Origin: Amycolatopsis sp. A133
GTDB lineage: Bacteria > Actinomycetota > Actinomycetes > Mycobacteriales > Pseudonocardiaceae
DNA: 64,000 nt
Assembly: GCF_031082405.1 (NCBI RefSeq)
Contig: NZ_JAVHJU010000003.1
Coordinates: 127,219-191,218 of the forward strand
Direction of reading: 5' to 3'
A program made the position numbers and the translations under genes. Below, in pieces: positions 15,565 to 24,052 of this stretch. The notes beneath the pieces were generated by a model that saw nothing but the letters and a program-made list of their open reading frames with translations, had not been told where the DNA came from and did no database searches. Every line of letters starts with the position of its first letter. Position 1 is the first letter of the stretch.

Positions 15565-16982
15565 GACGGCGCTCCCGCTTCGAACGGTTCACCACAGTGC
15601 CCGCACCGTTTCGCCGCGGGCCGCGCCTTGTGTCCACAGTGGACGCACTCGCGGGGTGCGCCGCCGGCTTCGGGCGGGCCGCCCGCGGTCTGGTCCGCCG
15701 ACCCGGTGTAGGTGGAGATGGTCGAACCGAGGACGAGGGAGAACCCGTCGCGGGGGCGCACGCCGTCCTTGATCGCGACGGTGCCGTCGTCGCGCACGTC
15801 GATCAGCCGGCCCAGGCGCTTGAGGATTTCCGCGTTGCGCAGTCCGGTCGCGAGCCGGACCGCGGTACCCCACTCGCGCGCCGCCTCCACCCGGTCTTCG
15901 CGCTCGAAGGCGTCCCAGCCGGCCCGGACCGCGCGGCCCAGCTCGGCCTGCCCGGTGACGCGGGCGACGTTGTCGTCCGGCACGCTGGAGAGCGCCAGGT
16001 CCTCGGTCAGGTAGCCCACGACGGCCTGCTGCTCGCCGACTGCCTCGTCGGCGCCGGCGAGGAGGGCGACCGTGCCCAGCAGCCGGTCCTCGTACCGCGT
16101 CAGCTCACCCGCCTCGACGTCGAGGCAGAGGTGGTACTCGCGCAGCTCGTCACCCCACGCCCCGGTGGGCAGCTCGATCCGGCCCTCCCGGGTCCGGCAC
16201 TGCGCGGTGAGTTCGACCTCGGTCGGGAAGACCTGCTTGACGAACCGCAGCCGGCTGTAGGGCATCGTGGTGATCCGCAGCCGGAGGTCCGGCACGGTCC
16301 GGCCCATGGCGTGCTCGATCAGCCGCCGGAAGTCGCCGGCGAGCTCGGCGTCCTCGAGGACGGCGTCCGCGTTGCCACGCAGCACCGAGGCGATGCGCTG
16401 GAGATCCCGCGGCTCCCAGTCGTCGCCGATTCCCCTGGCGTCACAGGCGAACCGGCCCCGGCAGCGGTCGAGCGCGGCCTCCAGCGCCCCGGTGCGGTCC
16501 GACTCGTTCTTGCCGTCGGTGAGCAGCACGGCGTGCCGGATGGCGGCCGGGGCCGGCTCGAACAGGTCCAGGGCCAGGTTCAGCCACGTGCTCATCGCGG
16601 TGCCGCCGCCGGCGATCAGCCCGGAGACCGCGGCCTTGGCTTCGTGGCGGGTCCGCTCGCCGGCGACCGCCAGCGGCGGCGCGGGCGGGTAGACCAGCCG
16701 GGCGTGCCCGGTGCATTCGACCACCCCGAACAGCACACCGTCGCGCAGCGAGCCGATGGCCGCGCGGCAGGCGTGCCGCGCGGCCTCGATCTTCGTCGGC
16801 GGCCAGTCCATCGAGCTGGAACAGTCGACCAGCAGCAGCTCGGCGGTCGGCGGTGGCGCAACCGCGGCCGCGGCGTCGCCCACCCGCACGGTGAGGACGA
16901 CGTCCATCCGGTCGTCGGTGGGCGCGAGGTACTTGTTCTGGCTCAGCTGGAGGGTGAACGACGGGCGGTCCCGGTCGGGCAT
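15561..16982 (-). CDS. VWA-domain protein with C-terminal zinc ribbon
   Basis: A 473-residue soluble protein. The von Willebrand A domain (about residues 45-230) has an intact metal-ion adhesion site: D53-x-S55-x-S57 in LVDCSSSMDW, T128 in GGGTAM and D156 in LLTDGKNE. A middle beta-rich region follows. The C-terminus carries four cysteines, CVHCG and CGHCG, that form a zinc ribbon. ATG 16982 lies four bases after the kinase stop and has GAAGGTG upstream. In this operon it probably works as a metal-dependent adaptor for the kinase and protease. Similar VWA proteins accompany trypsin-like proteases in proposed conflict systems. Confidence 0.88.
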   Translation of the reverse strand: MPDRDRPSFTLQLSQNKYLAPTDDRMDVVLTVRVGDAAAAVAPPPTAELLLVDCSSSMDWPPTKIEAARHACRAAIGSLRDGVLFGVVECTGHARLVYPPAPPLAVAGERTRHEAKAAVSGLIAGGGTAMSTWLNLALDLFEPAPAAIRHAVLLTDGKNESDRTGALEAALDRCRGRFACDARGIGDDWEPRDLQRIASVLRGNADAVLEDAELAGDFRRLIEHAMGRTVPDLRLRITTMPYSRLRFVKQVFPTEVELTAQCRTREGRIELPTGAWGDELREYHLCLDVEAGELTRYEDRLLGTVALLAGADEAVGEQQAVVGYLTEDLALSSVPDDNVARVTGQAELGRAVRAGWDAFEREDRVEAAREWGTAVRLATGLRNAEILKRLGRLIDVRDDGTVAIKDGVRPRDGFSLVLGSTISTYTGSADQTAGGPPEAGGAPRECVHCGHKARPAAKRCGHCGEPFEAGAPS

Positions 16983-16986
16983 CCGA

Positions 16987-19241
16987 TCACCTTCTCGTCT
17001 TCGGCCGGACGGAGTTCGCGAGGTCGACCAGGACGCCGTGGGAGTTGCGGTCCTGCGCGCGCTCGGCGAGCCGGCGCAGGGACCGCTCCAGCAGCGCCCG
17101 CACACCGCGTTCGGTGACGGGCTCCCCGAGGAGCGCGCCGCCGTTCCAGCCGGTGTCCCCGGCCGGTGCGGTCAGGGCGGCCGGTGCGGTCAGGGCGGCC
17201 GGTGCGGGCAGGGCGGCCGGTGCGGCCGGTGCGGTCAGGGCGGCCAGCACGGCCTCGCGGACGAGCGCCTCGAGCCGGTCCTGGGACTCCCGGTCGAGGT
17301 AGAGCTCGGGCAGCCGCCGGGCCGCGTCGTCGAAGTCGGCGCGCCCCGGTCGCCCGGACGGCAGGCGCCCGGCCGGATCCGCACGGAGGCGATCCGCGCG
17401 GCGTCGTAGTGCCGCGAAATCGGCGGCACGGCGTCCAGCAGGGCGACCGCGGCGTCGCGGCCCCGGGCCGGGTCCCGCAGGTAGCAGCGGGCCAGGCCGA
17501 AGGCGGCGCTGACCTGGGTGTGGTCGCGGTGCCACACCGAGCGGTAGCAGCGCTCGGCCGGCTCGGTCCGCCCGCGCAGCTCGGCGCAGAAACCGAGCGC
17601 CAGCTTCGGCGCGATCTCGCCGGGCCAGATCCGGTGCACCCGGTCGAACGCGGTCGCGGCCTGCTCGGCGTCGTCGCGGGCCAGCGCCAGCAGCCCGTGG
17701 TGCCAGGCCGCCCGCCAGTCGCGCGCGGCCTCGGTCCCGAGCTGCTCTTCGGCGTTCGCCAGTGCCGCGGCCGCGGCATCGGAGTTGCCCAGCGCGACCT
17801 GCGCCCGCGCCCGGGCGAACGCGATCTCGACCGACGGTTCGCCGAACATCGCCAGCTTGTCCAGCCAGCGGTGCGGCCCGGGTGCACCCGCGGCGGCGAT
17901 GAAGCCCACCGCCGGATCTTCCGGGGCGACCCTCGGGACCGGCAGCCGCCCGGCGCCGCCCGCGGCTTCCGGCAAGCCGAGGTCCAGCTGGTCGCCGGCG
18001 TGCTCACCGGTGACCCAGTGGTCGAGGCCGGGCACCGCGCCGAGGCCGTCGTCGAGCAGTTCGGCGGTGTCTTCGAACAGCGCCGAGGGCGCCGGTCGCG
18101 GCCGTTCGTCGCGCAGCGAAAGGATTTCCCGGCGCACGCCCTCCAGCTGCTCGGCCATTTCGGACGCGGTGGCGAACCGCCGCTCGAACGGCGCGACCGC
18201 GCGCTCGAGCACCCGGTCGAGAGAGCCGAGGCCGCCGGCGATGCGGTCGGGGTCGGCGTCTTCGGTGGCGGCTTCGAGCAGCACCTGCAGGGTCCGGCCC
18301 ACGGTGTGCAGGTCGGAGCGCACGGTCAGGCCGTGGCGGGCGAGCTCGTGCGGCGGGGCCTGGAACCCTTCCGTGCCGACGCTCGGACCGGCCGGGTCGT
18401 CGATCGGGCGGGCCGCGCCGAGGTCGATGACCTTGACCCGCTTGTCGCCGTGGATCACGTTCTCCGGCTTCATGTCGCAGTAGAGCAGGCCCTCGCCGTG
18501 GAGGTAGTCCAGTGCGCCGAGGATCGCCCGGCCGTAGACGATGACGTGCTCGACGCGCGGAGGCGGCCCCTGTTTCAGCAGGTCGCGCAGCGACCGCCCG
18601 CCGACGTACTCCATCACCAGGTAGGTGTCCGGCTCGCCGCCGCCGGGTGGCGGGTGCTCGACGAAGTCGCTGACGCGCACGATGTTCGGGTGGTCGAGCC
18701 GGACGAGCACGTCGCGTTCGACCCGCGCCAGCGCGCGCAGCACGGCGTTGCCGGTGTTGATCACGCCCTTGAGCGCGACGTGCTGGCCGGCGAGCGCGGT
18801 GTCGGCGGCCAGGTACACCCAGCCGAGCCCACCGCGGGCGAAGCAGCCGAGGACGTCGTAGCGGTCGCCGACCCGTTCGCCGCGCTTCAGCTTGGGCAGG
18901 AAGGAAAAGGCCTCGCCGCAGTTTTCGCAGAACCCTTCGGCGAAGGCCGGTTCGCCGGCGTAGGCGCGGCCGACGGGTTCCCCGCAGTGGCCGCAGAACC
19001 GGTGCTGCTCGGGGTAGTCCGGGTCGGCGAGGACGAGCTTCTCCGGGTCCGGCACCTCGATCGCGGGCAGGGAGTGGAAGTCCGCCTCACCGCCCCAGAG
19101 CTCGACGCTGCGCCGGGTGCTTTCCGGCGCCGGCCCGGACGGGGCAGGCCGCTCGGCGGGGACCCGGCGACGGCCGCACACCTCGCAGAACCCGATCGGC
19201 CCGACCGGCTGCCCGTGGCACCACGCCGCTGCGGTCGTCAC
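16987..19241 (-). CDS. PknG-like Ser/Thr kinase with zinc ribbon and TPR (frameshifted)
   Basis: The open frame from GTG 19241 encodes 668 residues and stops at 17235. Its last about 45 residues are out of character, and the expected continuation lies in another frame ending at 16987. An inserted base near 17380 restores a protein of about 751 residues, matching Mycobacterium tuberculosis PknG (750). Domains in order: a rubredoxin-like metal site (C83-C86 and C105-C108), a kinase domain (lysine K158 in VALK, catalytic D256 in YCDMKPEN, metal D273 in VIDLG) and TPR-like helices from about 440. The usual HRD arginine is a cysteine, as other PknG-type kinases also depart from it. It overlaps the protease stop by four bases. 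Whether the frameshift is real is unknown. Confidence 0.85.
17161..17241. repeat. 18-base tandem repeat in the kinase 3' region
   Basis: Four copies of an 18-base unit beginning GGCCGGTGCGG lie at 17161, 17179, 17197 and 17224, with a nine-base half unit at 17215-17223. One copy differs by a single base. In the frame ending at 16987 on the minus strand they encode an alanine/proline repeat based on ALTAPA, a flexible linker. The array lies about 140 bases downstream of the apparent frameshift in the kinase gene. Copy number is likely to vary between strains. Confidence 0.9.
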
Positions 19242-20770
19242 ACCCGCTCCAGCCTGCGGCGGACCGCCCGCACGTACCGCTCGACCAGCTCGGCCGCGAC
19301 CTCCGGTTCGTCCGGCCGCGTGGTCAGCGCCGCCATGGCCGGGCGGTACAGCCCGGCCAGTTCCTCGTCCTCCATCAAGCCCGCGCCGGTCGCTTTGGCG
19401 TTGTAGGCGCGCAGCCGTCCGTGCAGTTCGTCGTGCCGGGCGGCCAGCGCGTCGAGCCGGCCGTACTGCCGGACGAGCGCCCAGCGGGCCGCTTCCGCGT
19501 CGCGTTCGGCCTTCGCCAGTGCGAGCCGCACGCGGCCCGGTTCGATCCGCTCGCCCGCCGAGCGCAGCACGGACAGCCGCAGGCGCAGGTCCACGGATTC
19601 GCCGGGCACCTCCTCGCAGGAGCCGCTCCGGTCGGCTCGCTCCCGCGTGCGTTCCTCCTCGTGCTCCACCATGTCCACCAGCAGCGCCAACCGCTCCAAG
19701 CGCCGCGCGTTCCGCTCGTTCTCCCAGCGCCGGGCCAGGTGCACGCCGGGCGAGTCCGGCCCGCTGAACCGGACGAGCACGGTGGCGCCCTTGTCCACCA
19801 GCGGCCGCACCACCTCGGTGAGCACTTCCTCCGGGGCCTGGGCGTCTTCGACGCCGGTCACCGCCACCGCGACGTCTTCCGGGTTGGTCTCCAGCACGGT
19901 GACGGCCTCGCCGGTGCTGATGCCGGCACTGACGTTCTCGGCCACTTCGCCCGCGGACTTGCCGGTGGCGTCCACGATCGCGGCGAGCCGCTCGCCGGGA
20001 ACCCGGCCCGGCGCCCGCGACACCCGGCGTTCGCGCCGGACCCGGACCAGGAAGTCCTCGGCCGAATCGCCGTCCCCGATGAGGACGATCAGCGGGCCGG
20101 ACGACGGCCGCGGCGGCTCGCCCACCCACCGGGCGACGTCCGGCACGTACCGGACGATCACTTCGACCGGGATCAGGTAGGCGAGCCCGGACCGTTCGTC
20201 GGTGTACTCGGTGACCACCATGCCGAGCACCGCACCGGTCGCTTTGTCGATCACGCCCGCGCCGCTGAAACCGCGGCGCACCCGCTCCCCCGGCAGCGGC
20301 GAGTTCAGCTGGATCCACTCCCCGGCGGCTCCGGCCGGGCCGGCCAGCTCGGCGTTGTTCACCCAGAGGCCGTAGCGGTGCGGGTGCGGGAAGCCGTAGG
20401 TGTGGACCACCCGGTCGCGCACGGCACCCAGCCGCACCAGCGGGGCGCCGGGCACGTGGGGGAACGCTTCGGCGAGGTCCAGCACCGCGATGTCACCCCG
20501 GCCGTCCGCCGTCGGCGGCACCCAGCAGCCGGGCCGCACGGCGGCGAGCGTCTCCGGCATCCCGGCCAGCCCGACGAACCGCACCAGCACGTGCGAGCCC
20601 GAAAGCGCTTCCTCCCCTGCGGCCTGCACAACGTGCGCGCAGGTGAGCACCGTGGATTCGCCCAGCAGCATCCCGGCACCCAGTGCCCGGCCCGACGAGT
20701 CCAGCAGGCATACCCGCCACGGATCCGGATCCCCCGCGCGCCCAGCGGCAAAACCGTTGTGCTCCCTCAC
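19238..20770 (-). CDS. Trypsin-like serine protease with helical C-terminal domain
   Basis: A 510-residue cytoplasmic protein with no signal peptide. The N-terminal about 220 residues form a trypsin-like protease with an intact triad: H46 in TCAHVV, D93 in GDIAVLDL and S169 in GFSGAGV. A middle alpha/beta region follows (about 225-350, with LIVLIGDGDSAEDFLVRVRRE and TVLVRFSGPDSPG). The rest is long helices that could be a coiled coil. It is the first gene of the operon and starts at GTG 20770. A protease that works inside the cell beside a kinase and a VWA protein suggests a cleavage-based switch. Its substrate is unknown. Confidence 0.9.
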   Translation of the reverse strand: MREHNGFAAGRAGDPDPWRVCLLDSSGRALGAGMLLGESTVLTCAHVVQAAGEEALSGSHVLVRFVGLAGMPETLAAVRPGCWVPPTADGRGDIAVLDLAEAFPHVPGAPLVRLGAVRDRVVHTYGFPHPHRYGLWVNNAELAGPAGAAGEWIQLNSPLPGERVRRGFSGAGVIDKATGAVLGMVVTEYTDERSGLAYLIPVEVIVRYVPDVARWVGEPPRPSSGPLIVLIGDGDSAEDFLVRVRRERRVSRAPGRVPGERLAAIVDATGKSAGEVAENVSAGISTGEAVTVLETNPEDVAVAVTGVEDAQAPEEVLTEVVRPLVDKGATVLVRFSGPDSPGVHLARRWENERNARRLERLALLVDMVEHEEERTRERADRSGSCEEVPGESVDLRLRLSVLRSAGERIEPGRVRLALAKAERDAEAARWALVRQYGRLDALAARHDELHGRLRAYNAKATGAGLMEDEELAGLYRPAMAALTTRPDEPEVAAELVERYVRAVRRRLERV

Positions 20771-20794
20771 CGGGAGCGACCTTACGGCGGCGCA

Positions 20795-20811
20795 CCGGCC
20801 CTGCGGGCCGG
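20795..20811 (-). terminator. Hairpin between ABC operon and protease operon
   Basis: A perfect seven-base stem CCGGCCC/GGGCCGG with a three-base loop lies between the end of the ABC permease gene (20914) and the start of the protease gene (20770), both leftward. There is no T-run, which is usual for high-G+C terminators. It would separate the two transcripts but lies close to the protease start, so a leader role is also possible. Confidence 0.4.
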
Positions 20812-20913
20812 GTTCCCCCGCTTACCCCCGCAGATCACCCGATCGGCCGCAGAACTCCGCCGGACCGTGGAAAACTCACGAACACGCGCCGGTCTCCGGT
20901 GGGCAGTGCCCGC

Positions 20914-21885
20914 TCAGGCGATCGTGCGCAGCCGCCGCATCGCGAAGAACACCAGCGCGGCCGTGAGGAGCACGAAGATCCCGGTCTCGATGCCCTGGAA
21001 GAGCCAGAACCGGTCCCCCGGCTGGTATTGCAGCCAGTTGGTCGCCCCGGGGCCGGCGGCGGTGTCGCCGCAGCCGCCGGGCGGGCACGGGCCGATCCGG
21101 GCGTTCGGCAGGACCAGCTCACCGGCCGCGTTGCGGACGCCGACGTCCATCACCCAGTCGCCGGACGCGGGGTTCGGCGTCTGACTCCCGTCCGGGGAGA
21201 ACGAGAGGGTCTGCGCGGGCCGGTACCGCGGCCGGGCGAGGACCTCGATCGCCACGCGGACCGCCGCGAACCCGGCGAGGGAAATTGCCATGGCGGGCAG
21301 CACTTTCCGCCAGTACGTCCCCGCGAACACGCCCAGCCCCAGCGCGAAGAGCGTGTACGCGATCGGCACGATCCCTTGGACGTCGAACGAGAGGTACGTC
21401 AGACGGCCGGTGCTCGCGCTCACCAGCGGCTCGAACCACCAGGACACGCCCAGCGCGTACCCGACCGCCAGTACCGCGGTGATCGCGCCGACCAGACCGA
21501 ACTTGGCCAGCGCCCAGTGCAGGCGGCTCACGCCCTGCGTCCACACCAGCCGGTGGGTGCCCTGCTCGACCTCGCGGGCGACCAGCGGTGCGCCGAAGAA
21601 CACCCCGACCAGCACGGGCAGGACCACGAACAGGACGGCGATGAACACCATGCCGCCGAACTGCTGCTGGAACTCCTGGCCGAGGTTTTCGCAGCGCGTC
21701 ACCGCCTCGGTCTGCGTGACCATCGACGCGCTGCCGAGCGTGGACCGGCAGGCGGCCAGGCCGAGACCGGCGTACTTCGCGTGCATCGCCAGGCCCGTCG
21801 GCACCATGATCGCGGCGAGCACGCCGAGGGCGGCGAGGGTGAACAGCGCCTGCTTGCGGTGCTGGCGCCAGATCAGCCAGATCAT
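20914..21885 (-). CDS. ABC transporter permease
   Basis: A 323-residue integral membrane protein with about six hydrophobic segments. It opens MIWLIWRQHRKQALF, has a long external loop containing two cysteines (CRSTLGSASMVTQTEAVTRC), and an AREVEQGTHRLVWTQGVSR segment typical of ABC-2-type permeases that work with YtrB/CcmA-like ATPases. Its start ATG 21885 overlaps the ATPase stop by four bases (ATGA). It is the third gene of a GntR-ATPase-permease operon, a layout used for antibiotic- or envelope-stress export. The substrate is unknown. Confidence 0.88.
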   Translation of the reverse strand: MIWLIWRQHRKQALFTLAALGVLAAIMVPTGLAMHAKYAGLGLAACRSTLGSASMVTQTEAVTRCENLGQEFQQQFGGMVFIAVLFVVLPVLVGVFFGAPLVAREVEQGTHRLVWTQGVSRLHWALAKFGLVGAITAVLAVGYALGVSWWFEPLVSASTGRLTYLSFDVQGIVPIAYTLFALGLGVFAGTYWRKVLPAMAISLAGFAAVRVAIEVLARPRYRPAQTLSFSPDGSQTPNPASGDWVMDVGVRNAAGELVLPNARIGPCPPGGCGDTAAGPGATNWLQYQPGDRFWLFQGIETGIFVLLTAALVFFAMRRLRTIA

Positions 21886-22766
21886 GCCGGCACCTCCCAC
21901 GCGGACGCCGGGACGCGCGTTCCGGCGTCGGCGAGGTAGGCCAGCACCACGTCTTCCAGGGTCACCTCGTGCTGCGTCCACAGTGGATCGATCGGGTCGT
22001 CGCCGCGGCGGACCAGCAGCGTCGACTGGCGCTCGGTGTGGCTCGCGCGGACCACCTGCTCGACGCCCGCGACGGCATCGCTCCCGGCCCGCGGGCCGAC
22101 GAGCGTGCGGTGGCTGCCGAGGAGCTCGTCGACCGGCCCGGCCAGCTGGACGCGGGACCGCTGCAGGAGGATCAGGTGGTCGCAGCTGCGTTCGAGGTCG
22201 GCGAGCAGGTGCGAAGACAGCAGCACGGTCGTCTCGCTTTCGGCCACGGCACCCATCAGCGTCTGCATGAACTCGCGGCGCGCGAGCGGGTCCAGGCTGG
22301 CGATGGGTTCGTCGAGCAGCAGCAGCCGCGGTCGCTTGGCCAGCGCCAGGGCCAGCGCGACCTGGGCGCGTTGCCCGCCGGAGAGCTTCCCCACCGGCTG
22401 GTCCGGCGGGATCCCGAGCCCGGCCAAGCGGTCACGGGCGAGCGCGGTGTCCCACCGGGCGCGGTTGAGCTTGCCGCCCATGGCGACCAGCTCCGCCGCG
22501 GTGAAGTCGCGGTACAGCGGGGCGTCCTGCGCGACGAACCCGATGTCGGCGAGCACGGACCGCGGCGCGCGCCCGAAGACGCGCACCTCCCCCGAGTCGG
22601 GTTTCAGCAGCCCGACGGCCAGGTGCAGCAACGTCGTCTTGCCCGCGCCGTTCGGCCCGACGAGCGCGGCGATCCGCCCGGCGGGCACCTCCAGGTCGCA
22701 GTCCTGCAAGGCCCAGTTCCGCCCGTAGCGCTTGCCCAGCGCGCGGGCCTGCACGGCCAGCTCCAT
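21882..22766 (-). CDS. ABC transporter ATPase (YtrB-like)
   Basis: A 294-residue nucleotide-binding subunit. It has Walker A GPNGAGKTT at about residues 38-46, a Q-loop in IGFVAQDAPLY, the signature LSGGQ at about 128-132, Walker B LLLLDEP and the switch histidine in LLSSHLL. The roughly 90 residues after the ATPase core are unassigned. ATG 22766 is preceded by GAGGAG. It lies 11 bases after the GntR gene and overlaps the permease start, so all three genes form one operon under YtrA-type control. Confidence 0.92.
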   Translation of the reverse strand: MELAVQARALGKRYGRNWALQDCDLEVPAGRIAALVGPNGAGKTTLLHLAVGLLKPDSGEVRVFGRAPRSVLADIGFVAQDAPLYRDFTAAELVAMGGKLNRARWDTALARDRLAGLGIPPDQPVGKLSGGQRAQVALALALAKRPRLLLLDEPIASLDPLARREFMQTLMGAVAESETTVLLSSHLLADLERSCDHLILLQRSRVQLAGPVDELLGSHRTLVGPRAGSDAVAGVEQVVRASHTERQSTLLVRRGDDPIDPLWTQHEVTLEDVVLAYLADAGTRVPASAWEVPA

Positions 22767-22777
22767 CCCGGAACTCC

Positions 22778-23173
22778 TCACGCAAGGTCGCGGGGCACCG
22801 CGGTGCCCCGCAACGTGGTCTCGATCAGGGCGGCGATGTCGTCGGCCGACATCCCCGCCGCTTCGGCGCGCTCCAGCCAGGCCACCAGCTCTTCGCGCAG
22901 CTGCCCCTGGCTGCCCAGCGACGGCCCGGCCAGGCTGCCGGTGACGAACGTGCCCACCCCCGGCCGGCCTTCCGCGAGTCCCTCCAGGACCAGCTCGCGG
23001 TAGGCCTTGAGCACGGTGTTCGGGTTGATCGCCAGCGCCTGGGCCACTTCGCGCACTTTCGGCAGCTGGTCGCCGGGGCGCAGCAGGCCGACCCGCATCG
23101 CCTGCTTCACCTGGACGACGAGCTGCATGTACGTGGCGACCCGCGAGCGGCCGTCCAGGACGAACTCGATCAC
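22778..23173 (-). CDS. GntR-family regulator, YtrA subfamily
   Basis: A 131-residue regulator. The GntR winged helix covers about residues 13-75 (QVKQAMRVGLLRPGDQLP, VREVAQALAINPNTVLKAYRELVLEG). The remaining short helical tail is the mark of the YtrA subfamily, which usually sits in front of ABC transporter genes. GTG 23173 is the start, with GGAAGG upstream. A near-palindromic operator lies at 23187-23210, and an almost identical copy lies at 25712-25735 in front of a secreted-protein gene. The regulator probably represses both its own ABC operon and that gene. Confidence 0.9.
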   Translation of the reverse strand: MIEFVLDGRSRVATYMQLVVQVKQAMRVGLLRPGDQLPKVREVAQALAINPNTVLKAYRELVLEGLAEGRPGVGTFVTGSLAGPSLGSQGQLREELVAWLERAEAAGMSADDIAALIETTLRGTAVPRDLA

Positions 23174-23186
23174 CCGGCACCTTCCT

Positions 23187-23210
23187 ATTGTCCTACGACA
23201 TTAAGACAAC
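23187..23210. promoter_or_regulatory. GntR (YtrA-type) operator, copy 1
   Basis: A 24-base block just upstream of the GntR start carries ATTGTC on one side, GACAAC on the other and an internal TGTCCTACGACA near-palindrome. Read on the minus strand it agrees at 21 of 24 positions with the block at 25712-25735. It is A/T-rich compared with its surroundings. Position and repetition make it the likely binding site of the adjacent GntR protein. Confidence 0.7.
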
Positions 23211-23278
23211 ACCTGACGGCGCACCGCTGTCAAGGCATAGAGTTCGAGCCGAACGCACACCGGCACCAGGAGGCAGGA

Positions 23279-24052
23279 ATGTCGTTGTTGGACGGGCTGA
23301 GCCAGGCGATCGCGAGCGGCGCGATCGAGATCGTCGACCTCACCGCTCCCCTGAGCTCGAGCACGCCGATCCTGCAGCTGCCGGAGCCGTTCGCCAACAC
23401 CATCCCGTTCCGGCTCGAGGAGATCAGCCGCTACGACGAGCGCGGCCCGCGGTGGTACTGGAACGACATCCACACCGGCGAGCACACCGGCACCCACCTC
23501 GACGTCCCGGTGCACTGGGTGTCCGGAAAGGACGGCCACGACGTCTCGCAGGTGCCGCTGAAGACCCTGGTCGCGCCCGCGGTCGTGCTGGACTTCTCCG
23601 CGCGGGCCGCGGCCGACCCGGACTTCCTGCTTTCGGTCGACGACGTCCGCGCCTGGACCGCCGAGCACGGGCCGCTGCCCGACGGCGGCTGGCTGCTCTA
23701 CCGCACCGGCTGGGACGCGCGCAGCGCCGACCAGGCCGAGTTCCTCAACGCCGACGAGACCGGCTCGCACACCCCGGGCGTCTCGGCCGAATGCGCGCGG
23801 TGGCTGGCCGAGGAAACGCCGATCACCGGGCTCGGCGTCGAAACCGTCGGCACCGACGCCGGGCAGGCACCCGGGCTCGAGCCGATGTTCCCCTGCCACG
23901 AGCTGCTGCTGGGCGCGGGCAAGCACGGTCTGACGCAGCTGCAGAACCTCGCTTCGCTGCCGGCGACGGGCGTGCTGCTGGTGGTCTCGCCGCTGCCGAT
24001 CGTCGGCGGCTCGGGCAGCCCCGCGCGCGTACTGGCCCTGGTGGAGCGGTGA
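23279..24052 (+). CDS. Cyclase family protein (kynurenine formamidase-like)
   Basis: A 257-residue metal-dependent hydrolase of the cyclase/KynB-like superfamily. The signature HTGTHLDVPVHW at about residues 69-80 gives the metal-binding histidines and aspartate, and IEIVDLTAPLSSSTP near the start is typical. Members hydrolyse amides such as N-formylkynurenine, or lactones and isatin-like rings. The next gene, a ThDP enzyme, overlaps by four bases (GTGA), which suggests the hydrolysis product is a 2-oxo acid acted on by that enzyme. ATG 23279 has AGGAGG upstream. The pathway is not identified. Confidence 0.85.
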   Translation: MSLLDGLSQAIASGAIEIVDLTAPLSSSTPILQLPEPFANTIPFRLEEISRYDERGPRWYWNDIHTGEHTGTHLDVPVHWVSGKDGHDVSQVPLKTLVAPAVVLDFSARAAADPDFLLSVDDVRAWTAEHGPLPDGGWLLYRTGWDARSADQAEFLNADETGSHTPGVSAECARWLAEETPITGLGVETVGTDAGQAPGLEPMFPCHELLLGAGKHGLTQLQNLASLPATGVLLVVSPLPIVGGSGSPARVLALVER

